Of a stretch of 64,000 nt of DNA, positions 9,266 to 18,181 are shown piece after piece. The notes beneath the pieces are model-generated. The model saw only the letters and a program-made list of their open reading frames with translations. It was not told the origin of the DNA and searched no databases. Origin of the DNA: Clostridium sp. 'White wine YQ'. Its GTDB lineage: Bacteria; Bacillota; Clostridia; Clostridiales; Clostridiaceae. How positions within the stretch are numbered: the first letter of the stretch is position 1; every line of letters starts with the position of its first letter. Both the position numbers and the translations under genes were made by a program. The stretch is taken from the NCBI RefSeq assembly GCF_028728205.1, contig NZ_JAQYUU010000001.1:2340082-2404081 (forward strand). The letters are read 5' to 3'.

Positions 9266-10523
9266 TGATCTTTCCTCCTAAACTCTTATAATCTCTCCAA
9301 AAACTTGGATAGGATTTCTTTACACAACCTGGATTTTCAATTGTTACCTTTTCTGTACAACAGGTAGCTGCAATAGCTAAACTCATGGCAATTCTATGAT
9401 CATTCCATGAATGTACTATTCCGCCATTTAAGCTAGCTACTCCTTCAATAACTAGAGAATTTTCTAGTTCCTTCACATTTGCACCTAACTTATTCAATTC
9501 AGTAGATATAGCCTTTAATCTATCACATTCTTTAATTCTTAATCTTTCTGCATTAATTATATTAGTTGTCCCTTTAGTAACTGCTGCCAAAACAGTTAAA
9601 ACTGGTATTATATCAGGACATTGAGAAGCATCAATTACTGTGTTTTTCTTATTCCTAGTTGCTACTTTTATGCCTACAGCATTTTCTTCTATTTCTCCGC
9701 CCATTCTTGCGATAATATCTAATATTTCCTTGTCTCCTTGTAGAGAATTTACATTTAAATCTTTAATTATAACATCACTGCCAATTGTATCTGCTACAAG
9801 GAAAAATGCAGCTTGAGAATAATCCCCCTCAACTCTATAATCCTTAGCCTTATAGCTTTGATTACCTTTTATTATGAATTCTCTATAATCATTGTTTATA
9901 ATTTCTATACCATAAAGCTTAAGCATGCTTAGTGTTAAATCAATGTATCCTTTTGACTCAAGTTTAGTTGTAATAGTTATTTTAGAATCTTCTTTTAATA
10001 GAGGAAGTGAAAATAATAATCCACTAATAAATTGAGAACTAATATCTCCTCTTACCTTAAATTCTTCACCCTTTAACTCCCCTTCGACATTCAAATCAAG
10101 AACCCCATCTTCATAATCATATTTAATGCACTGTCTATCAAATATTTCATAGTAGGTATTTAATGGTCTTTTTCCCAAGTTTCCTTTACCAATAAAGTTG
10201 GTCCTTGAATCTTTTACTAAAGCTATAGGAACCATAAATCTAAGGGTTGAACCTGATTCGTTACAATCAATTAATCTTTCACTTTTTGTAAAAGTATTTT
10301 CTCCATCGATTTCTAAATAATCTTCGAAAACTTTTATTTCGGTTCCTAATGACTTCATTGCCTCAATAGTAGCTATAATATCTTCCGAGAACTCTATATT
10401 AGTTATTTTACTCTTCCCCTTACTTAAGGAGGCACAGATAACTGCCCTATGAGCCATACTTTTTGAAGGAGGTATTTTTACTTCTCCTTTTAATTTTCCT
10501 GGAGTAATAGTTAATTTATCCAT
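9243..10523 (-). CDS. aroA: EPSP synthase (3-phosphoshikimate 1-carboxyvinyltransferase)
   Basis: 426 residues. Transfers the enolpyruvyl group of PEP to shikimate 3-phosphate. KLKGEVKIPPSKSMAHRAVI at the start, ESGSTLRFMVPIAL, GDISSQFISGLLF, GDYSQAAFFL, NAERLRIKECDRL and SWNDHRIAMSLAIA are family signatures. The PEP-site loop has the sequence NESGSTLRF. It lies 15 bases after aroB in the operon. Confidence 0.96.
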   Translation of the reverse strand: MDKLTITPGKLKGEVKIPPSKSMAHRAVICASLSKGKSKITNIEFSEDIIATIEAMKSLGTEIKVFEDYLEIDGENTFTKSERLIDCNESGSTLRFMVPIALVKDSRTNFIGKGNLGKRPLNTYYEIFDRQCIKYDYEDGVLDLNVEGELKGEEFKVRGDISSQFISGLLFSLPLLKEDSKITITTKLESKGYIDLTLSMLKLYGIEIINNDYREFIIKGNQSYKAKDYRVEGDYSQAAFFLVADTIGSDVIIKDLNVNSLQGDKEILDIIARMGGEIEENAVGIKVATRNKKNTVIDASQCPDIIPVLTVLAAVTKGTTNIINAERLRIKECDRLKAISTELNKLGANVKELENSLVIEGVASLNGGIVHSWNDHRIAMSLAIAATCCTEKVTIENPGCVKKSYPSFWRDYKSLGGKINEWSLGQ

Positions 10524-10538
10524 AATATCCTCCTAAAA

Positions 10539-11594
10539 TCATAAACTTGAGAAAAAGTCATCTTTTGTTTTGTATATATAACTTTCTCCTATATCCTTTA
10601 GTAATATTAAGTTTAGTGCATTATTTAAAAACTTCTTATCAAGCTTTATCACTTCAATTAGTTTGTTCTTATTCTCATTTTCTAAGGAATATGGTAATCC
10701 ATATTTAATTAATATTTCTTTAATTTCTTCTGAAACCTTGCAACTAACTAAAGATTTTTTAGCTGCTACTTTCATTATTTCATACATTCCAATAGCTACA
10801 CCTTCACCATGAGAATATTTTTCATAGTTATAATATTGCTCTATTGCATGCCCTAGTGTATGCCCGAAATTCAAAAGCATTCTTTCTCCAGTATCTTTTT
10901 CATCTTCCTCCACTACTCTTCTCTTAATATCACAACAAGTAAATATAATTGATTCAATATTGTTCATAAGGTCTTCTTCATCTTTAAAATTCTTTAACGT
11001 CTCAAAAAGATCCTTGTCTTTTATACAACCATATTTTATTACTTCAGCTAACCCATCTTTAAGAAATCTATCTGAAAGAGTATTTAAAACATCAGTGTCT
11101 ATTACTACCATTTTAGGATGATAGAAACTTCCCACAAGATTCTTTCCTTTCTCTAAATCAACTCCAACTTTTCCTCCTACACTAGAATCTACTTGAGCTA
11201 AAAGTGATGTTGGAACTTGTATAAAAGGAACCCCTCTTAAAAAAGTTGAAGCAACAAATCCTGCTAAATCTCCAATAACTCCTCCGCCTAATGCTATGAT
11301 TAAATCACTTCTTGTTAACTTAAAGCCTAGAAGTTCATTATAAATATGTGGTAGCGTATTAAAAGATTTTGTCTTTTCCCCTGGTGAAAGCACTATTGAT
11401 TCTACTTTATATCCAGCTTCTTCTAGTGAAGTTTTTATATTTTCTCCATATATTCCATATACATTTTCATCAGAAATAATTGCTATCTTATATGCTTTTA
11501 AGCTAGTTTTTATTAAACTTGGAAGCTTGTTTAGGGCTCCCTTTTCTATATATATGGGATATGAATTTTCTCCTAGATTTACTTTTAAATTCAA
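10539..11594 (-). CDS. aroB: 3-Dehydroquinate synthase
   Basis: 351 residues. Converts DAHP to 3-dehydroquinate, NAD- and metal-dependent. Motifs are [56 protein letters not shown] (the dehydroquinate synthase core) and [11 protein letters not shown] with metal-binding His residues. It lies 16 bases after the first DAHP synthase. A GGGGGG run close to the start acts as its ribosome site. Confidence 0.95.
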   Translation of the reverse strand: MNLKVNLGENSYPIYIEKGALNKLPSLIKTSLKAYKIAIISDENVYGIYGENIKTSLEEAGYKVESIVLSPGEKTKSFNTLPHIYNELLGFKLTRSDLIIALGGGVIGDLAGFVASTFLRGVPFIQVPTSLLAQVDSSVGGKVGVDLEKGKNLVGSFYHPKMVVIDTDVLNTLSDRFLKDGLAEVIKYGCIKDKDLFETLKNFKDEEDLMNNIESIIFTCCDIKRRVVEEDEKDTGERMLLNFGHTLGHAIEQYYNYEKYSHGEGVAIGMYEIMKVAAKKSLVSCKVSEEIKEILIKYGLPYSLENENKNKLIEVIKLDKKFLNNALNLILLKDIGESYIYKTKDDFFSSL

Positions 11595-11610
11595 TGCAAT
11601 CCCCCCAAAT

Positions 11611-12624
11611 TTATATTTCTCTTCCTACCGCTGATGCAATTAGTGATAATTCCTTTACTAATTTGTCATACTCTTCTGGTCTTATGGACTGAGGTCCATC
11701 ACAAAGAGCATTAACTGGGTCATTGTGTACTTCAATTATAAGCCCATCTGCCCCCACTGCTATTGCTGCTTTTGAAAGAGGATCTACCATCCAATTCTTT
11801 CCTGCAGCGTGACTAGGATCTACTACTACTGGTAAATGGCTTAGTTTCTTAATTGCAGGTATAGCACTTAAGTCTAATGTGTTTCTTGTGTAAGTTTCGA
11901 ATGTTCTTATACCTCTTTCGCAAAGAATTACATTATTATTTCCACCAGCCATAATATACTCTGCAGACATCAATAACTCTTCAATTGTTGCTGATAATCC
12001 TCTTTTTAAAAGAATAGTTTTATTTGTTTTGCCTAATTCCTTAAGCAAGTCAAAGTTTTGCATATTCCTTGCTCCAACTTGTATAATATCAACATCTTCA
12101 ACAAATCTATCTAAATATTGTGTTGACATAATTTCTGTTACAATTGGCATTCCTGTTTCTTTTCTTGCTATCTTAAGAAGGTCTAACCCCTCAGTTTCTA
12201 GTCCTTGGAAACTATATGGTGAAGTTCTTGGCTTAAAAGCTCCTCCTCTTAATAACTGTGCTCCAGATTCTTTTACACTTTTAGCAATTGATATTATTTG
12301 TTCTTCACTTTCTACTGAACAAGGTCCTGCTATAAGTGCAATCTTTTTTCCCCCAATAGTAATGCCATTTACATCCACCTTGGAATTCTCTGGATGAAAC
12401 ATTCTATTTGCCTTCTTGAATGGTTCTTGAACGTGCATAACCCTCTCAACGTTCCTATTTGCTTCAATTTTATTAGGATCAATCTTACTAGTGTCCCCAA
12501 TTAGTCCTAATATCATTAATTCTTTTCCTATTACTGGATGTACTTCTACCCCAAGGTTTTCGATTGCTTTGGTTAAATTATCCACCTCAGCCTTTGATGT
12601 TTTTGGTTTTAAAATTACAATCAT
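11611..12624 (-). CDS. aroF: DAHP synthase, first copy (type I-beta with N-terminal ferredoxin-like domain)
   Basis: 337 residues. Catalyses the first step of the shikimate pathway. Residues about 1-72 are the ferredoxin-like regulatory domain; the barrel has [51 protein letters not shown] and [10 protein letters not shown]. It is the first structural gene of the operon, directly behind the leader-peptide attenuator, so its transcription should track charged aromatic tRNA. A paralogue closes the operon at 3974-4996. Confidence 0.94.
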   Translation of the reverse strand: MIVILKPKTSKAEVDNLTKAIENLGVEVHPVIGKELMILGLIGDTSKIDPNKIEANRNVERVMHVQEPFKKANRMFHPENSKVDVNGITIGGKKIALIAGPCSVESEEQIISIAKSVKESGAQLLRGGAFKPRTSPYSFQGLETEGLDLLKIARKETGMPIVTEIMSTQYLDRFVEDVDIIQVGARNMQNFDLLKELGKTNKTILLKRGLSATIEELLMSAEYIMAGGNNNVILCERGIRTFETYTRNTLDLSAIPAIKKLSHLPVVVDPSHAAGKNWMVDPLSKAAIAVGADGLIIEVHNDPVNALCDGPQSIRPEEYDKLVKELSLIASAVGREI

Positions 12625-12665
12625 TAATAAATGCCCCCTTAAATTATTTAATTATTTATAAAAAA

Positions 12666-12693
12666 AATAAGGCCCATCTAATGAGCCTTATTT
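12666..12693 (-). terminator. Attenuator terminator before the aromatic operon
   Basis: AATAAGGC (12666-12673) pairs with GCCTTATT (12685-12692), extended outward by A-T pairs. On the minus strand it is followed by a run of seven T (12667-12661) and ends 36 bases before the first DAHP synthase start. Confidence 0.85.
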
Positions 12694-12745
12694 ATCCAAG
12701 GTAATTTTTTATAATTAAAAGTTTAGTTAAGATTATCCTTACTCA

Positions 12746-12862
12746 TTAGGAATTAACAACTATTTTATTACAGAACAATTGACCAGCGCTAAAATAAAAG
12801 CCCCAGCTAAAGTAAAAGTATCCAAAAAATTGTCCTGCTATTTTGTTAATTCTAGTAAGCAT
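12746..12862 (-). CDS. Aromatic leader peptide (38 residues)
   Basis: ATG at 12862-12860 is preceded by a full AGGAGGT (12873-12867); TAA is at 12748-12746. Residues 12-24 read FFGYFYFSWGFYF: ten of thirteen are aromatic, and the whole peptide has seven Phe, three Tyr and one Trp. The peptide is a sensor of charged aromatic tRNAs, not an enzyme. The mix suggests response mainly to Phe and Tyr with a contribution of Trp. It lies between a consensus promoter and the operon's terminator. Confidence 0.88.
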   Translation of the reverse strand: MLTRINKIAGQFFGYFYFSWGFYFSAGQLFCNKIVVNS

Positions 12863-12902
12863 GATAACCTCCTGTGAGAAATTTTGTAAAATTCTTTTTT
12901 TC

Positions 12903-12931
12903 ATTGTATACTAAAGATCATTCTCTGTCAA
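12903..12931 (-). promoter_or_regulatory. Sigma-A type promoter of the aromatic operon
   Basis: On the minus strand TTGACA (12931-12926), a 17-base spacer, then TACAAT (12908-12903). Transcription would start about 34 bases before the leader peptide start codon. Confidence 0.85.
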
Positions 12932-13035
12932 CATTTAGAAATCCTTTACTGAAAATTTATTATAATGTCAATCATTTAAGTGCATCATATATTAGTATTA
13001 GTATTACTACTATTTCACATGGGGTGAAAGAACAA

Positions 13036-13590
13036 ATGAGAAAAGACTTAGTAGTTTTAGAAACTCCTCGATTGGTACTCACTAAGCTGCAAGAAAATGA
13101 TTCTTCAGTTTTGTTTAATTATTGGTCTGATAATGACGTTACTAAATATCTCAATATTGATTCATTAAAAACTAATGAAGAAGCAAAAGAAATCCTAAAT
13201 TACTTTGAAGAATTATCACTAAAAAATAAAGGCTTCCGATGGGGTATTTTTTCTAAGGAATACAATATTCTAATTGGAACTTGTGGTTTCATCAAAGGTA
13301 CATTAAATCAAGGTCATATTGGTGAAATTAGTTATGAACTTGGCAAAAGTTATTGGGGAAATGGTTATATGAAAGAAGCTTTAACTGCATTAATTTACTT
13401 TGGTTTTAATGATTATAGACTTAATAGAATTGAGGCTTATGTAAAACCTAAAAATACTGCTTCGATTAAAGTATTAGAAAACATGAATTTTATAAAAGAA
13501 GGAGTTCTTAGAGAACATCATCAAAATAAAGATAAATTTTATGATGTAGTTATATATTCACTACTAAGAAGAGAAACTAACATAAAATAA
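13036..13590 (+). CDS. GNAT-family N-acetyltransferase, RimJ/RimL-like
   Basis: 184 residues from ATG 13036, preceded by GGGGTGA. The open frame extends 54 codons further up, but that part lies in the divergent promoter region and looks non-coding. LETPRLVLTKLQENDSSVLF, YELGKSYWGNGYMKEALTALIYFGF (acetyl-CoA binding), NRIEAYVKPKNTASIKVLENMNFIKEGVLREH and the C-terminal DVVIYSLL are typical of the RimJ/RimL branch, which acetylates N-termini or small molecules. The substrate is not determined. It is divergent from the aromatic operon. Confidence 0.88.
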   Translation: MRKDLVVLETPRLVLTKLQENDSSVLFNYWSDNDVTKYLNIDSLKTNEEAKEILNYFEELSLKNKGFRWGIFSKEYNILIGTCGFIKGTLNQGHIGEISYELGKSYWGNGYMKEALTALIYFGFNDYRLNRIEAYVKPKNTASIKVLENMNFIKEGVLREHHQNKDKFYDVVIYSLLRRETNIK

Positions 13591-13619
13591 GAAGAAGATA
13601 CTCCCTGTATCTTCTTCTT
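13589..13619. terminator. Bidirectional terminator between the GNAT gene and rubrerythrin
   Basis: Perfect 12-bp stem AAGAAGAAGATA (13589-13600) / TATCTTCTTCTT (13608-13619) with a 7-base loop, between converging genes. Confidence 0.85.
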
Positions 13620-13630
13620 TATATTAATTA

Positions 13631-14176
13631 CTAGTTATTGAAATATCTATCTAATAATCCTTTAAATGCTTTTCCATGTCTAGCTTCATCTTTACACATT
13701 TCGTGTACTGTATCATGAATAGCATCTAAGTTTAATTGTTTTGCTAATGTAGCTAAATCTTTTTTACCTTGGCAAGCACCATGCTCTGCATCTACTCTTG
13801 CTTGAAGATTTTTCTTAGTATCAGCTACAACAACTTCTCCAAGTAACTCAGCAAACTTTGAAGCATGTTCTGCTTCTTCAAAAGCTATTCTCTTATAAGC
13901 TTCTGCAACTTCTGGATATCCTTCTCTATCTGCTTGTCTAGACATTGCTAGGTACATTCCTACTTCAGTACATTCTCCAGTAAAGTTTTCTCTTAATCCT
14001 TGGATTATTCTTTCATCTACTCCATTAGCTACTCCGATTCTATGTTCATCAGCAAAGTTTAATTCTCCTGATTGTTCAACAAACTTTTCTGCACCAGCTC
14101 CACAAATTGGGCATTTTTCTGGAGCAACTTCTCCTTCGTAAACATATCCACATACTGTACAAACAAATTTTTTCAT
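13631..14176 (-). CDS. Reverse rubrerythrin (rubredoxin domain first)
   Basis: 181 residues. Residues 1-35 form a rubredoxin-like domain with Cys 6, 9, 22 and 25 (CTVC, CPIC). The rest is a ferritin-like four-helix domain with EAEHASKF and DEARHGKAF di-iron motifs. The domain order is opposite to classical rubrerythrin. In Clostridium acetobutylicum such proteins reduce hydrogen peroxide and oxygen and belong to the PerR regulon. Here the promoter spacer contains a PerR/Fur-like palindrome (14251-14267). AGGAGG lies before the start. Monocistronic. Confidence 0.93.
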   Translation of the reverse strand: MKKFVCTVCGYVYEGEVAPEKCPICGAGAEKFVEQSGELNFADEHRIGVANGVDERIIQGLRENFTGECTEVGMYLAMSRQADREGYPEVAEAYKRIAFEEAEHASKFAELLGEVVVADTKKNLQARVDAEHGACQGKKDLATLAKQLNLDAIHDTVHEMCKDEARHGKAFKGLLDRYFNN

Positions 14177-14244
14177 ATTAAACTCCTCCTAAGAAATTAA
14201 TTTTATTATATTTATTTTATTTATTTATCTTCCCGACATGTTTT

Positions 14245-14273
14245 ATTATATAATAATAATTATTAGTTGTAAA
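14245..14273 (-). promoter_or_regulatory. Rubrerythrin promoter with PerR/Fur-like operator in the spacer
   Basis: Minus strand: TTTACA (14273-14268), 17-base spacer, TATAAT (14250-14245). The spacer contains AATAATTATTATTA, a near-palindrome close to the PerR box TTATAATnATTATAA. A bound repressor would block RNA polymerase. Confidence 0.65.
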
Positions 14274-14309
14274 GAGTTTTTCCAAAATTTATTTATATTT
14301 TTTTGATTT

Positions 14310-16595
14310 TTATCCTACAATGGGAAATTTCATTATTGTTTTGAATAAATCTCCATCAACTTCCACATTAAATTCTCCCCCTTGAAGCTCTGTAAGACCT
14401 TTCGAAATAGCTAGACCCAATCCTGACCCTTCTGTATTTCTCGACTTATCACCTCTCTTAAATCGTTCTGTTATTTCTTCATTATTAAAATCTATCTCGA
14501 AGGCTGAAATATTTTTCATTACAATCACAACTTCATCTTCATGTTTTTCAACATTAATATATACTCTTGTATTATCCAAAGAATACTTTAAAATATTAAT
14601 AATTTGATTCTCAAATACTCTCCAAGTTCTCTTGCCGTCCACCATAACATATATTTTTTCACTTGGTGCATTTACTCTAAAATCTAGAGAACAATCTTTT
14701 ATTCTTTCCTCAAATTCTGCCAAAGATTGTTTTAGTAAAGCGACTATATCAAGCCTTTCCATATTTAAATCTATTTCTCCGCTTGCAGCTCTAGAAGCTT
14801 CAAATAAATCTTCAATTAGAGTTTTTAATCTTTGAGATTTTCTATCTATAATCTTTATATAATCTTGGATGTCTTCACTAGATAAGTTCCCCTTTTTTAT
14901 CAAATCAACATAATTTATTATTGAGGTTAGTGGCGTTTTTAAGTCGTGGGAGACATTTGTAATTAGCTCTGTTTTCATTCTTTCACTCTTTGTTTCATTC
15001 TTAATTGATTTTTCTAACCCGCTTTTAATGCTATTTATATTTTTAGCTAATGTGCCCAAGGTTCCGATTTGCTTTTCATCTATTTGATAATTTAAATCTC
15101 CACTGCAAATCATCTCTGAACCTTTTACAATCTTACTAAAACCCACTGTAAACTTCATTCCATAATAGCCCACTAAAGCTAAATAAGGAATTATATAAAC
15201 TAAAATTATAATAATACTAAGTGTTAAGCTTCTTGATATTGGAATTAAGAATAGTGCAAAGATGAATACTAATGTTAATAGAACAAATATACTCACTTTT
15301 ATTCCTATTGATTTCACTAAAAATACTTTCTTTACTTGGTTAAATAATCTATATAAAACACTGCTTTCTTTTATGACTCCTTTTATTCCAATTAGCTTAA
15401 CTCTTTTTCTCAGTAGGATATAGGTGCACATTATGAAATAAATAGATAAAACTATCTTCTCTTCCGCACCATAAAAATTGAATACTAAACTAGTAAAGAA
15501 ATTTAACAAATAAGCAATAAAAATGTTCAATACTAATTTCATTTCTAACCACATTTCTTTATATGCTCTAACTACAAAATTATCAATTAAATTTCTTCTA
15601 TGCTTTATTACATATACTAAAGATAATAAAAGTAATACAACTGCTACTCCTTCTGAAATAGCAAATTTCATAAAATTATTTTGTCCATATAAAAATCTAT
15701 CTTCAGCTTGTTTTATATTATCTTGATAATATAGCTTTTGAGGTAGCATTATTAGTAGCTTTATTTTTTCACTTTTTACTGCATCATAGGACCTAGAATC
15801 ATAATCACTAAAGTAATTACCATTAATAGTTCCTGTTATATTCTCTAGTATGTTTCCTGCCTTTACTCCATCAAAAAGCACATAGAATCTAGCATCTTTT
15901 TGTAAGTTTTTAATCTCCTCACTATTACTAAACTCTTTTTCTAAGTTTGTTTTTAATATTTCGTCATTTTCACCATTATAAATTACATACTGAAAATTTT
16001 TATAAATATCAAATACTTTTTCTAAACTTTGATATGATGATTTTTTCTCTGATAATAATTCCTTTTTTGCATCTTCTTCAGTTGGTTTTGGAATTTTATT
16101 GTTAAATAGAGTAAGTCCTTCATCATAAGTTTTAAAATCTCCTAATTCAGGTATACTATAAAAAGTTCCTTCACCTGTTGTTATTTTATTAACTCCATCA
16201 TTAGTTACATCACTAATTACATCATTAATTACTCCATTATTTACATCTTTATTTGCATCTCTTTTCTCATTTTCCTTTATTTGATCTAACTGAACTTTTA
16301 TTGAATTATACTCATCTTCGTGTACCTTTAACCTATTTTGTATATCAGTCTTAGAAATTTCCTTAAATCTATCACTATTTTCTCCTGCTCCATACTTTGA
16401 GTATGAATCCATTAATGTACCATAAAAATCAAAAAGATTAGACTTAAATTCTATTGATTCTATAAAACTTGTTTTTCTATAAACATAACCTCTTACCAGT
16501 TCAGGTATTATTATCGTTTGAGCAAATAATGAAGAAATTAATATTATAAGACATAAAAAATATATAAATTTATTGTTTTTCAATTTTATAGCCAA
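14310..16595 (-). CDS. Membrane sensor histidine kinase
   Basis: 761 residues. One N-terminal membrane segment (about 10-32), a large extracytoplasmic region (about 33-305) with a low-complexity Asn/Val/Asp stretch near 117-137, then several membrane helices (about 308-330, 355-395, 432-480), a HAMP-like linker, and HisKA with NVSHDLKTPLTSI (His 550). The ATPase domain ends with TEGSGLGLAISKGL. The N-box is FENQIINILKYS, and the usual DNGxG motif is not recognisable (MKNIS at that place), as in other divergent kinases. It overlaps the response regulator gene by 26 bases. The signal is unknown; the region suggests cell envelope sensing. Confidence 0.9.
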   Translation of the reverse strand: MAIKLKNNKFIYFLCLIILISSLFAQTIIIPELVRGYVYRKTSFIESIEFKSNLFDFYGTLMDSYSKYGAGENSDRFKEISKTDIQNRLKVHEDEYNSIKVQLDQIKENEKRDANKDVNNGVINDVISDVTNDGVNKITTGEGTFYSIPELGDFKTYDEGLTLFNNKIPKPTEEDAKKELLSEKKSSYQSLEKVFDIYKNFQYVIYNGENDEILKTNLEKEFSNSEEIKNLQKDARFYVLFDGVKAGNILENITGTINGNYFSDYDSRSYDAVKSEKIKLLIMLPQKLYYQDNIKQAEDRFLYGQNNFMKFAISEGVAVVLLLLSLVYVIKHRRNLIDNFVVRAYKEMWLEMKLVLNIFIAYLLNFFTSLVFNFYGAEEKIVLSIYFIMCTYILLRKRVKLIGIKGVIKESSVLYRLFNQVKKVFLVKSIGIKVSIFVLLTLVFIFALFLIPISRSLTLSIIIILVYIIPYLALVGYYGMKFTVGFSKIVKGSEMICSGDLNYQIDEKQIGTLGTLAKNINSIKSGLEKSIKNETKSERMKTELITNVSHDLKTPLTSIINYVDLIKKGNLSSEDIQDYIKIIDRKSQRLKTLIEDLFEASRAASGEIDLNMERLDIVALLKQSLAEFEERIKDCSLDFRVNAPSEKIYVMVDGKRTWRVFENQIINILKYSLDNTRVYINVEKHEDEVVIVMKNISAFEIDFNNEEITERFKRGDKSRNTEGSGLGLAISKGLTELQGGEFNVEVDGDLFKTIMKFPIVG

Positions 16596-17265
16596 TTCCC
16601 CACACCACCTTTAAATATCTAGGTTCTTTTGGATTTATTTCTATTTTTTCTCTTATTCTTCTTATGTGAACTGTTACCGTATCTGCATTAAAAGATGGCT
16701 CATTCCAAACTCTTTCATATATTTCTTCAATTGAAAATACTCTTCCCTTATTCTCCATAAGTAAGGTAAGAATTTTTAATTCTAATGGAGTTACCTTTAC
16801 ATCTTGTCCATCTACCTTAAATTCCTTAGTTAATTTATTTAAATATAATCCTCCAACTACTATAGCTCCTTCAGGTTCTCCAACGTAATTGCCAAACTTA
16901 ATATATCTTCTTAAATGTGATTTTACTCTCGCGATTAATTCTATGGGATTAAAAGGCTTTGTAATATAATCATCTGCTCCTAAATTAAGCCCCAATATCT
17001 TGTCAGTATCTTGTGATTTTGCTGATAGCATTATTATTGGTATGTTTTTGCTTTCTCTTATTTTTAATGTAACTCTCATTCCATCCATTTTAGGCATCAT
17101 AATATCCATAATAATAAGATGTATCTCTTCTGAACTTAAAATATCTAAGGCCTCTAGTCCATCATAAGCTTTAAATACGTTATATCCTTCATTTCTTAAA
17201 TATATCTCTATTGCATCTGTTATTTCTATTTCATCATCTACTACCAATATGTTCTCTTTAGTCAT
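16570..17265 (-). CDS. OmpR/PhoB-family response regulator
   Basis: 231 residues. Receiver domain with VDDEIE at 9-14, phospho-acceptor Asp 54 in LIIMDIMMPKMDG, and Lys in ITKPFNP. The C-terminal winged helix has VKVTPLELKILTLLMENKGRVFSIEEIYERVW and VTVHIRRIREKI. It partners with the kinase whose gene overlaps it. Spacing and order (regulator first) are usual for VanRS/BceRS-like pairs, but no transporter is adjacent, so the regulon is not shown by context. Confidence 0.95.
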   Translation of the reverse strand: MTKENILVVDDEIEITDAIEIYLRNEGYNVFKAYDGLEALDILSSEEIHLIIMDIMMPKMDGMRVTLKIRESKNIPIIMLSAKSQDTDKILGLNLGADDYITKPFNPIELIARVKSHLRRYIKFGNYVGEPEGAIVVGGLYLNKLTKEFKVDGQDVKVTPLELKILTLLMENKGRVFSIEEIYERVWNEPSFNADTVTVHIRRIREKIEINPKEPRYLKVVWGIGYKIEKQ

Positions 17266-17342
17266 ATACTCTCCCCCTCATCTCTTCTCCCATATATTAT
17301 ATCACCTCCTAAGGAACCACCTTAAGATAAATGGTAAAATAA

Positions 17343-17372
17343 AAGAATTACAAAGTAACCTCTGTAATTCTT
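17343..17372 (-). terminator. Terminator after the YccF gene
   Basis: AAGAATTACA (17343-17352) pairs with TGTAATTCTT (17363-17372). On the minus strand it is followed by TTATTTT. It separates the YccF gene from the two-component operon. Confidence 0.7.
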
Positions 17373-17398
17373 ACAATTCCCTTACAAAATTAATTAAT

Positions 17399-17761
17399 TT
17401 ATCTAATTTCTTTTCCAAACGGCATTAAACTAAGCTGAGCTAATTTAAAAAACTGTAACCCAAAAGGAATTCCTACTATAGTTAAGCATAAAATCACACC
17501 TGATATTAAATTACCTAATGCAAGCTCGATTCCTCCAAAAATGATCCAAAGTATATTAGCTAAGAAGGCTACTCCTCCATTATCAACTGTAACCACCTCT
17601 TTGCCAAAAGGTGCAAACTGTAGCGATGCCATCTTGAAACATTGAACTCCTATTGGTATCCCCACAATAGTCAAACACCAAAGGGCTCCAAAAAATAACC
17701 ATGCGATACTGTGTATTAACCCTCCAAAAACAATCCATATAATATTACCAAAAAAGCTCAT
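17399..17761 (-). CDS. YccF-family inner membrane protein
   Basis: 120 residues, built from two similar halves (residues about 5-55 and 65-118). Each contains a hydrophobic segment, a W-x-x-x-G-G element (IIWIVFGGL, ILWIIFGGI), the CLTIVGIP turn, and a PFGKE end. This is the duplicated YccF domain. The function is unknown. About four membrane segments are expected. Monocistronic, with AGGAGAG just before the start codon. Confidence 0.88.
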   Translation of the reverse strand: MSFFGNIIWIVFGGLIHSIAWLFFGALWCLTIVGIPIGVQCFKMASLQFAPFGKEVVTVDNGGVAFLANILWIIFGGIELALGNLISGVILCLTIVGIPFGLQFFKLAQLSLMPFGKEIR

Positions 17762-17969
17762 TTCAACACTCTCCTTTTGATATATTATATATAATTATTT
17801 TTATTTTTGAGTACCTTATAGTTAAAAATTATAAAATCTTAAGATTTATTTTTATGCCACAATATATCCTCCTAATTTCATTCTTGATTTACCCATTGAA
17901 ATATCATATAATAACATATAATGTAATAACTTAATGCATTGATTAGAAGTAGTAGTATTGAATTTCATT

Positions 17970-18156
17970 TTTAGAGAGCTATTGGTTGGTGTAAAATAGT
18001 ATTGAAACAATATGAACTTGTCTAGGAGCTTCTTTGTAAAAGCAAAGACGTTAACCACGTTAAGGTTTTAAGTGAGAATAGTATATTTATTCTAACAAGA
18101 GTGGTACCGCGGAATGTAACCTTTCGTCTCTTAATTTAGAGATGAGAGGTTTTTAT
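17970..18156 (+). promoter_or_regulatory. T-box leader of leuS (Leu specifier CUU)
   Basis: The 420-base gap before leuS holds a T-box. The T-box motif AAGAGTGGTACCGCGG is at 18097-18112. Stem I conserved bases (AGAGAG, GGTTGGTG) are around 17973-17993. The specifier loop reads GAA-CTT-GTC with CTT (Leu) at 18017-18019. The terminator AACCT..CGTCTCT / AGAGATG..AGGTT (18118-18151) with a T-run follows. Uncharged tRNA-Leu would favour read-through. A possible -10 TATAAT is at 17917-17922. The rest of the gap (17762-17900) shows no further feature. Confidence 0.92.
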
Positions 18157-18181
18157 TTTTATATTTTAAGGAGGAAAAATT

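Larger units (their letters stand above)
12661..12862 (-). promoter_or_regulatory. Aromatic amino acid transcription attenuator
   Basis: Reading the minus strand, a leader peptide (12862-12746) is followed by an intrinsic terminator (12693-12661). CTAATGAG (minus strand, 12749-12742), which overlaps the leader stop codon, is perfectly complementary to CTCATTAG (minus strand, 12685-12678) in the 5' arm and loop of the terminator. A ribosome stalled in the aromatic codon run (12829-12791) would leave the first segment free to disrupt the terminator; a ribosome at the stop codon would cover it. This is the logic of Phe/Trp attenuators of enterobacteria. No T-box motif is present here. Confidence 0.85.

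Noticed and set aside
12874..13035. 54-codon N-terminal extension of the GNAT open frame
   Set aside because: It overlaps the aromatic operon promoter, has no ribosome site, and does not look like the family; ATG 13036 has GGGGTGA before it.
17266..17300. Nine-codon ORF before the response regulator (AGGAGGTG, stop overlapping the regulator's ATG)
   Set aside because: TATAAT lies inside it and could be the -10 box, so it may not be transcribed; too short to support without start-site data.
17852..18058. Open frame on the minus strand across the leuS leader
   Set aside because: It lies within the T-box and its promoter, has no ribosome site and no family resemblance.
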